NCBI GenBank assembly: GCA_030374765.1
Contig: JARGXX010000034.1
Location: 62,001 to 126,000, forward strand
Length of the DNA: 64,000 nucleotides
Reading direction: 5' to 3'
From: Agarophyton chilense
Taxonomy: Eukaryota; Rhodophyta; Florideophyceae; Gracilariales; Gracilariaceae
Shown here: positions 56,306 through 64,000 of the stretch, piece after piece
How positions within the stretch are numbered: the first letter of the stretch is position 1
Layout: each line of letters opens with the position of its first letter
The notes under the pieces: generated by a model
The model's database searches: none
What the model saw: the letters and a program-made list of their open reading frames with translations, nothing else
Told to the model about the DNA's origin: nothing
Translations under genes and position numbers: made by a program

Positions 56306-56803
56306 ATGAAGAACTCCTTATATCTTCTCTTCGCTGGTATGGTTGTCGTATCCATTGCAGCCCCAGTCTCAAATTGGTACGATAGTTACGCAGCAGGCTT
56401 CACCAGAAGCAATACTAAAAAGACACAAATTGCAATTCAGCCGACCATCGCGAATACCCAACAAGAACGCGAAAATGTCGATCTATCCGGTTCAATCGAA
56501 GGCACCCGCACTACATCCAACAGTGCAACGGTAAATGGTTCGGGAGGCTCAGGTGGAGATGGGGGCGACGCCTTCGCTCAGGGTGTTTCGGCCCAGGCGG
56601 GAATCGGTGGGCCAGGTGGTGGAGAAGGCGGGACAGGCGGGGCTGGCATATTCTTGGGTTCTATTGCTTCCGGGGCTTCAGGTGTTGTATTTGCTAGCGG
56701 CGGTGGAACTGTTGTTCTCACAGGTAGCTTTGAAAATAACGCTGTGGCTGGGTCTGGGGGTCCTGGTGGTAATGTTAATGCCACCGCTTCCGTAACAGCT
56801 TAG
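56306..56803 (+). CDS. Secreted-protein gene 4: Gly-rich
   Basis: A 165-residue predicted extracellular protein. ATG 56306 is preferred over an upstream in-frame codon at 56249 because it starts a clean signal peptide (MKNSLYLLFAGMVVVSIA) followed by APVSNWYDSYAAGF, the same Ala-Pro-Val mature start as genes 1-3. Residues about 30-70 are polar (Gln/Asn/Thr). From about 75 the chain is Gly/Ala/Ser-rich: NGSGGSGGDGGDAFAQ, GGPGGGEGGTGGAGIF, GVVFASGGGTVVLTGSFE. It has no Pro/Thr stalk and no collagen triplets, and its C-terminal domain is only loosely like that of genes 1-3, so it is a distant member or a convergent protein. Function unknown; wall or matrix protein by inference. The adjacent Gly-free frames are shadows. 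Confidence 0.75.
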   Translation: MKNSLYLLFAGMVVVSIAAPVSNWYDSYAAGFTRSNTKKTQIAIQPTIANTQQERENVDLSGSIEGTRTTSNSATVNGSGGSGGDGGDAFAQGVSAQAGIGGPGGGEGGTGGAGIFLGSIASGASGVVFASGGGTVVLTGSFENNAVAGSGGPGGNVNATASVTA

Positions 56804-58544
56804 TCCATGGATCAATAGTTTTCTTGTTTTGACCCTGGTCGTGTCCTTGAGCAAAAAGATCAACAACAAGGTCTCATCAAAAATACAAGGAAACTTTAGT
56901 TTCTCCTTTACGTGATCCCTTTTTGACCAGCCGATGACTATGCTCAGACGTCACGATTGTCTGAAACTTACAACCTCAAGATTGAAGATACTCATTCATT
57001 TGCCCTGGCTGAAATTCTCAAATTAGAAGGAAACATTTCTGCACAATTTATTGCTTCAACATTGCAAGGTATTTGTTTCCTATGCCAATCTTCGAGATTG
57101 AAACACCAGAGAGAAAGCAGAAATAAAAAAGGAAAGGAAAATGGGGATGCAATAAAAATTCCGATAACAAAGCCCCGTGAAAGTAGTGGCACTTTTCTCT
57201 ATCAGTAGCAAGCTTAAGGTGGCCGTGAACACCAAGCAAAAGCCGAAACCAAGTTTCGCATCTCAGGAAACAAGTGAAAAGTGTGATGTCAGTAGTCTGT
57301 CTCAAGGCGTGTGGCTTGGTATTTCCGGATGATCTCTTTTGTCCTTTCCTCTGATTCATTTTGTGAGTATTTGCTATTCCATTTTGAAGTTCAGCCTTCT
57401 GTTAGAAGACGCCGATTACAGTTGAGAGAACATTCGAACTTTGTCCGAATGCTATGGTTGAGCATTGGGGAAATGCAGAAATCGGTACCTAGTAGATAAG
57501 GCGCTCAGGTTCTTTGGGCCAATCAAAAATAGCAAAGTGTAACACGGAGTTGCTGTCAAGAGAGTGGGTCGCCCTCCTGGATGGCGAAGGAGATCGGCCG
57601 CTTTACTTTCTTTAGTAGCTCGAGCCCTGAATGGCTCTAGTACAGCTCAGGTTGGATCTTGGGGTTCCAGCGGAGTGCCTAGCGATTCAGTTCTTGAACT
57701 TAGTACGTCGTGAGATGCCGTGAGGCGACGTGTGTACTAATGCAGCTGTTCCTCATGAAGTACTATTTGTCAATTATAACGAATATAATTAAAGTAATAG
57801 AACGTACGTCAAGGTAAAAATGTCTACCCTACAAGCTACGTCGCACATTGAGTTCTGCAAGATACATACATTATCATAACGCCATATTTTGCTTCAATAA
57901 CCTTACTGCGTCGGGTTGAGCAATAGTCGGCTGGTTACTGTTCTAAACAGTTGCGTAAAATGCCATTGCATTGTATTGGTTGGCAGGTAATGCGATGCTA
58001 TGCTACTATCTTGCATTGTGAGTGCTTGAATAGGAATGGGGCGGCTGTTCCTACAGACAGACGGCGATGGGCATGAACACAGGATTTGTCAAGTCGTACT
58101 TGAATGTGGGCTCAGAAATGAATTCGGAGCCCAGTTTTTACTTTTGTCGTCGTTCTTGAGACCATTGTCGTCAAATCTCGACCGAAATATTCAGGTGCAA
58201 GATGAACATGGCGCCACGGCAAGCGGGGCGTGAAGTATATAGAGCTTTTAGTTTTAGGATTTCTGGTGCCCTCTTGGCGCATTACCCTGTGTCCTGAGAG
58301 AGAAAATATTCCAACAAGAGCCTGCGGATGCAAGGGTTCCCGCTTCAATTGTCCAATTTCCAAGTGGGATGGGAAAGGTAAACAATGCTGTTTATGGTGT
58401 GGACTCCGCGCTTGCCGTCTGATCCTTTTCAATGCTCCGAATTAGTGAGGAAGTTGGTCGAACTTTTACCTGTACTGCGGCCAAGGTGCGCTGAAGCCAT
58501 TTCAGGGCTCATTCGTGCAGTCGCGCCTGCCTGGAGTTGCAGGT
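56804..58544. other. No gene recognised; left flank of the duplication
   Basis: Short frames only. One from 58230 (CGCKGSRFNC, QCCLWCGLRAC) is Cys-rich but begins with GTG and has no recognised domain. The stretch at 57540-57850 looks structured and may be an unclassified repeat, with no partner found. The duplication starts abruptly at 58545. Confidence 0.4.
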
Positions 58545-61478
58545 GCAGTACTTGGATTTGAGGCCAGTTGGGTCAGGCAGTTCTGGTATCCTGATTCAAT
58601 TCAAGCGGACAAGGCTTTCCAAATGGGCGAGTTCAAAGCTTACGCTGACATGATGGGTATTCATATTCGGTCAGTTCCCCCTAAACGACACTCAAAGAAC
58701 CCAATCGAGTCTAAACACAGCATAATTTGCAGTATATATCTGCGACTGAAGGAAGCTGCTGGCTCAGAATTTGACTCTAAGCTTGCTGCACACAAGGCAG
58801 TTTTTATATCAAATGATTTGTATGGTAATGACACTATGTCTGCCTTCGAATTAGCAAAGGGTTTCACCAACGCCGTTGCTTCTAGACCCCAAGATTGTAT
58901 TGTACCTGATGATGTCTTAGAAGCCCGTGAAAGGATGCAAGCTCGCCGTAACTTAGCTCTTATTCTGCGATCAAACGCAGTTCACGAGTTACGTATTTCT
59001 GTTGGTGACCTTGTTGAGGTCTTCGAAAAGAAAGAGCACGAAAAGAAGTGCAAATGGTCAGTGGCTAAACCGATTTTCTCTATCAATTATGATGCCCTCT
59101 CTGTCTCTGTTCCTGGAAAGGCTGGACGCCAAATGTCTGTCGCTGTCGAAGACATTCCCTTTGCCATACCAAATAAGAGCAATATGTGCAAGATGGTATT
59201 GATGAATTAGATGAGCTCCTTCACGAAAGATATTATGGTGTCACGGACCATGATGTAAATGGCGCGGTAGAATCCTCTTATGAGGTTGAAGAACCTGTTG
59301 ACGATGATTTTCCAACAGAGACCTCGAAGTCAGAACCTGCACTCGGTGACAGAATCTATGTTTTTTGGCCAATGGATGATCAGTTCTACGATGGTATCGT
59401 GCACTCTACAGCAGACGACGGACACCTAGAGATCCACTATGATGATGGTGACACAGAATGTCTAGATATGACAAAGGAACATTGGAAATTTGCAAGTGCA
59501 CTTGCTGCAAATTATGGTAAGATTTCAAGTGGTTTGGAGGTTACTAGTAATGAAATCTCTCTGCTATTATCGATGCTAGACCACTTTCGAAACAAACCAT
59601 TTCTCATTCACCAAGCGCAAGATTTGATCAGTTTCCTCTTGTCAATGCTTACAGAACGGAGGAGGAGACTTTTTAAAGACTGTGCGACCTCTGCCTGAGA
59701 GTAAGGTTCAATCTGCGTCTAATACTATAAACAGTCATACACTGTACAAGTTGAAAAGGAATGATGATGGTTCATTGAAGCTTAAAGCTCGCATAGCACC
59801 TCACGGTAATGAAGACGATTTAAAGGACTCTCTAAGAAAATACTGCAGCACATGCCCTCCTAAAGGACTACGGATCCTCGAGTCCATAGCTTCTTTCTTT
59901 GGGTGGACTCTGTACAAAGCTGACGTCAAGGCAGCATTTCTACAGACTGGCACAGCTCAGCGTGACGTGTACGTCAGACCACCGAGGGAGAGTGAGATGA
60001 AGGCTTCTCACCTTTGGCTTCTTTTAACTGCGGCATATGGATTGGTTAATGCTAACGCCAAGTGGCAAAATCAGTGTGACCAAGTAATGTGTGATATTGG
60101 ACTCACGCAATCCACGCATGTTCCCCAGCTATTTTTTCAAAAGGAGAATGGAAAGCTTGTGCTAATCGTCGCGAAGATTGTCGACGACTTGAAGGCAGCA
60201 GGTGAAGGTTACCGGGCTATCGTTTTTCTAGAAAAGTTCAACAAAAAGTTTAAGTTTGGTGATGTTAACAATGGACCTGGAAAACTTTGCTTCTTGGTAT
60301 TAATGAAACCCAGAAGAGTGACTTTACCATAGACTGATGCAAATGATAAGCTTGATGGTGTTAGCGAATATCCTCTCTCTAGACATCGCCGAGAGAAGTA
60401 TGAAGAGCCACTGAATAAGATAGAGAAGTCAGCATTTTCGTCTATCAACTGCTCGCTTGGATGGATAGGAACAGCTGCCGCTCCGTTTTTTTCATTCTAA
60501 TCTAGCTATCTTCAGCAAAAGGCACCGGAAACTAAAGTGTGTCATTTGGTTGAGCAGGTTAACATCCTCAGAAAGCTAAAGAAGCTTGGCACCACAATTT
60601 CATATCCAAGACCAACGGACAAATTGGAGCGAGATGTTTCTGTTCTTGTATTTTCTGATGCGTCAAGGATAGATGATGTTGGTCAGTTAGGAGTGCTTAC
60701 TCGTCTTTTGGTAGGAGTGATGAAGAGAAACGCAATTTATCATCCTATCTCTTGGATTTCTCACAAGTCTAAGGGGTTAGCCAAGAGTGTGCCTGCGGCA
60801 GAGATATTAGCTGTTGGTGAGGGGATTGACGAAGGGAAGGTAATTCCCAGTGCTTACTCTCAGTTGTTGGACATGAATATCCGTATGAGACTGCGTAGAT
60901 TCCAAGGATTTATTCACTTCGATGTCAACTCAGAAAAACTCTATCGATAAGTCTATCAGGGGTGACGTTTGTTGTATCAGGTATGAGTTTCAGACTGGTG
61001 TTGTAGAGAAGATATCCTTGATACCTGGAAGCACTAATCTTTCCGACCCTCCGACAAAGAAAAACAGGAGTCTTACTGATGCCCTGAAACTGACATTATT
61101 CACAGGTCGACTCTCCATCGACCTACACAGTGTCTCGGTAACAAAAAGTTCATAGAAGAACTATGGCTGAAAGGGGAGGAATATTGATATGACGACCGGT
61201 TATTTGAATTGCTCTGTAATTCTTGTCTTGGGGTTACTTGATGTTGCAACCTTCTGGTCGTCTTACTATCTTACATGGCACCCGTTTATGTCTCCTGGGG
61301 TGCTGTAGTTTGCATGTCTACGCTTCGTATGCATTGTTGTTTGCTACTTATTGTCTATCTGATTCTTGATTGTAAAACCACGGAAGAACGCTATCCCGTG
61401 CTTGGATGTACCTTTTATCTACGCCTTGTTTGTGTTATCGACGTGTATTTATTTCAGGTTACAGCCCAACTATTCTTA
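58545..61478 (+). mobile_element. Copia A second copy, 3' part only
   Basis: Duplicate of 2694-5630: integrase core, Tudor-like module (59338-59500), reverse transcriptase, RNase H and a 3' LTR (61182-61478, 297 bp). It has no gag, protease or 5' LTR. Broken like the first copy, most interruptions being shared, so they predate the duplication. Confidence 0.93.
61182..61478 (+). repeat. Copia A 3' LTR, second copy (297 bp)
   Basis: Close to 5332-5630, much closer than the 5' and 3' LTRs of Copia A are to each other. Confidence 0.92.
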
Positions 61479-62206
61479 GTTCCGTACCGCGAAAAGATAG
61501 GAAAACTGTTGTTTTTTTTCACTCGAACGAGGCCATACATCAGCACCGCTGATTTTATACGAGCGAAGTATGCTTTTTGTCCAATACTATCACAGTGTAA
61601 AGTGCTTCAACACGTTTTGGGGTTTGCGTTATCTGAAGGGCTCACTGAATATGGTTCTTTCCATTTCTAAGACCGATATCACGACTATTCTGTCATGGTC
61701 TGAGGCAGATTGGAGAAAACGCAATGACTCCTGCAGATCGAGTAGTGGCTTGGTTATTCAAATGGGTGGTTCTACTGTAAAATAGGTCTCAAAGATGCAG
61801 TTGTCGGTGTCACTGTCGATTTGTGAGGCAGGGTTCTATGCATTATCAGAGTGCATAAGGAACAATGAATGGCTTCAGAAATTTCTTGATAAAATTGCAG
61901 TACTTATTTCAAATCCAACTACTGTACTGCGGGATAATCTGGGCAGCATAAAATCGACGACGGAGGTTCAAGGTATTCAAAATCTTAAGCACATATCAAT
62001 TCGGTATTGTAATGTGAAGAAAATCTTAAAGAGAGGAGATATAAGTGTAGAATACACACCCTTAGAAAATAATCTAGCTGATCCTGTGACAAAGATTCTT
62101 CCAAATGCAGCGTTTGGACATCACCGCAGCAGCCTCGGAGTAGTTTCACTACCTTCTTCAGAGGTCGTGTTGAAGAATGTGTAAAAATAGCGAGAAGCAA
62201 ATAGAA
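61479..62206 (+). mobile_element. Copia B RNase H end, second copy
   Basis: Duplicate of 5631-6357, starting with the same GTTCC junction, which shows that the Copia A insertion came before the duplication. Confidence 0.85.
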
Positions 62207-62799
62207 TGGTGGAATATTCTATTTGATAATATGTGCATCTGCGTGTGCAGAATTGGAAACGTTTACGTACAGCAAGGACCATGCCGCATTCAGGCGACAT
62301 ATATGATGAAGTCACTACATCCTTAAGGATTCTTGAAGATGTTCTGAAAGGACGTCTTGCGTGTCTTTTCCCTTTGATAGTCTTTAGGTATTGGAAACTT
62401 AGGACGTAAAATTTAAAGATGACTATTTAAATATTACACTGCAGTTTAGAGCCATATAAAGACAGGCACAAAGCAGACTATGGTCATCGACTCAGATTTA
62501 AGCTTTGACGTTCACAGTTTGTATATTCTGTACGAAAAAATCCCATTGTACGACGCACCGTCGTCAAGCAATGGTCTCACAAAGTCATCCTGCAATTTGA
62601 GTTCTTGTGTTCTTGGGCTTAATGGCACCATAATAAAGGTCAATGCCTTCTTTTGATCATCTTCTTGAGCTGGGGCATCAGTGCACCGTACTTCAGGTTT
62701 GAGTGTTCCATTCTTCCTGTGATTGTTGGACGGTCTAGATTGACTAGGCCAATCTGCATCAGTACAAGAGAAAGGACTGATAGTTCAATTGTTTTGACA
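62207..62799 (+). repeat. Copia B LTR, second copy
   Basis: Duplicate of 6358-6950 with only a few differences; again followed by GGTTATGGGCCCAG at 62800-62813. Confidence 0.65.
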
Positions 62800-63176
62800 G
62801 GTTATGGGCCCAGATTCATCGCTGTGGTTGCGGGGGTTCGATTCCCGAAATGTGATGGCAGACCAAGGGATTGTACAGGTGTACGGTAGTGGAGAGATGT
62901 CCAGGGGAGAGGCAAGACTACACTGTAAGCTTGAGACCTCGGCTTGAGTAGTGACTACAGGTCGAGGGGGTTTGTTGAAAGGTCTAAATGGACTAGAACG
63001 CCCTGCATAACTACAAACAGAAAGTACTGATAGCTCAATCACTTTAACAGTGATCATTTTTTCAGTGACCATATTTCTGGCAAGCGCGCAATGTGAGCTC
63101 GACTTTAGTTCAAGCAGTTTTCAGGTGTCAAACTAGGCCTTTTATTTTAGACCAGGTTTGGGTTGGACATTTGTAC

Positions 63177-63699
63177 CTATGTAGAAGCGTATTCAGCCAA
63201 AAGAGAATTCGACTTGTGCTCTAACAGTCTACCTGTATCGCACTGACGCAAAACAGACTCTGTAGAGCTGTATGAAATAGCATCAGGGCATTTATCAGTA
63301 ATCGTTTCCGTTTCAAAATCAAAGACTCGCGGAGCACAGTTTGTTAAAAAGATATCCGCTGAATACTTTCCACATTGGAGTTTGCCAGCAAGCAGAGACC
63401 ACAAGAGCTTCTGATGACATGGTTGCCTTTCCATGTGCCTTTAATCTGGTCAATTGCGCTTGAAAGATCAATTCGAAGTTCTTAAAGGATTCGTTCGCGT
63501 TTTTCTTGGTCTTAAGAAGACAGTCCATAACTTGGTAAACATCAGTATCAACCGGCAGTAGATCTCGCTTGTACATTGCCTTCAAGATTTCAGTAACTCC
63601 TCGGTTTGACTCGATGATATTATCCCGTATCCACTTGTATAAATAGCGTACTCGTTCGTAAAGCTGGTACAAAAGCACGATGCCTTGAAGGGTGGGAGG
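63177..63699 (-). mobile_element. Reversed Copia gag fragment, second copy
   Basis: Duplicate of 7328-7850, differing at only a few bases. No further gene follows before the window ends. Confidence 0.8.
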
Positions 63700-64000
63700 T
63701 AGTTTGCTTGGTGTTGAATACTTTCACCATTGCTGGTGCGATGGCACGCGATTGGGGAAACGTCGTTGCAATTCGCGAGCATGTGTCTCTATGCGAACCG
63801 CAAATGCGCGCTGTTTTTCTGATGACCGCACTTTGATCTGGCATTGCGCTAGTACAGTAATTGGGTTGGATATTATATCAAAGTAGTTCTTATGAGTGTA
63901 TTCTGCATTACGATAGTTGCCATTAGAACCGCTGATGGCACAATCAATACAATACCGTCAAACTATTAGTCATCTGGTTTGGCGGGGGTACGCATAAAAG

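Larger units (their letters stand above)
58545..64000 (+). repeat. Second copy of 2694-8150 (segmental duplication, runs off the window)
   Basis: Base-by-base match to 2694-8150 at an offset of 55851 falling to 55849 through small indels, at about 98 percent by eye. It spans Copia A from mid-integrase, its 3' LTR, the Copia B end, LTR B, the primer site, the LTR-end repeats and the reversed gag fragment. Because it crosses several nested elements, it is a genomic duplication rather than a new transposition. The left end is sharp inside the Copia A integrase (GGTGCAGTACTTGG after GGAGTTGCA). The right end lies beyond the window. Confidence 0.95.

Noticed and set aside
57540-57850. Relative of the 440-bp insert in Gypsy G
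   Set aside because: Only short scattered similarities when compared in both orientations.
58230-58445. Small Cys-rich secreted peptide
   Set aside because: The frame starts with GTG, not ATG; the hydrophobic start is only moderately signal-like and no relative was seen.

Overview
This window reads as a transposon-dominated stretch of a eukaryotic nuclear genome. There are no bacterial operons, ribosome binding sites, rRNA genes or CRISPR arrays. Most of the 64 kb is LTR retrotransposon DNA of the Copia and Gypsy superfamilies, many copies nested or broken, plus a Tc1-type DNA transposon, a hAT relic and a decayed tyrosine recombinase. The only plausible host genes are short, intron-poor secreted proteins rich in Gly, Pro, Ser and Thr. 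The species cannot be named from the sequence; a multicellular alga (for example a red alga) or another TE-rich protist would fit, but this is inference.

Layout. 1-532: tail and LTR of a Gypsy element (H). 533-6964: an old Copia element (B) interrupted by a second Copia (A, 595-5630, 299-bp LTRs). 7328-7850: a reversed Copia gag fragment. 8373-10282: a Tc1-type transposon with a duplicated 3' part. 11121-16410: secreted-protein genes 1 and 3 (gene 3 decayed), a 325-bp repeat and a hAT relic. 16686-21366: a nearly whole, very young Copia (D) with 99-bp identical LTRs. 23696-25105: the inverted copy of the 325-bp repeat and secreted-protein gene 2. 26817-36376: Copia E, split by a chromodomain Gypsy (F, 27764-33494). 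37820-42114: a shortened Gypsy (I). 42219-46218: Copia fragments J and K and a possible zinc-finger piece. 47159-48180: tyrosine recombinase relic. 48195-54644: an old Gypsy (G) carrying two insertions. 56306-56803: secreted-protein gene 4. 58545-64000: a second, about 98 percent identical copy of 2694-8150.

Two themes stand out. First, four secreted-protein genes share a signal peptide followed by Ala-Ala/Ser-Pro-Val, a variable low-complexity middle and a Gly-rich end. Two of them also share a 325-bp upstream block in the same relative orientation. Second, the Copia elements carry a Tudor-like module between integrase and reverse transcriptase, while the Gypsy elements carry a chromodomain, so both superfamilies here appear to have chromatin-reading tethers. 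In several Copia elements the primer-binding site, matching the anticodon arm of initiator tRNA-Met, overlaps the first codons of gag (Met-Gly-Pro).

Relative ages come from LTR comparison by eye. Copia D is youngest (LTRs identical), then Gypsy F (about 97 percent), then Copia A and E (about 90 percent), then H, I and G. The 5.5-kb duplication is younger than the Copia A insertion it contains.
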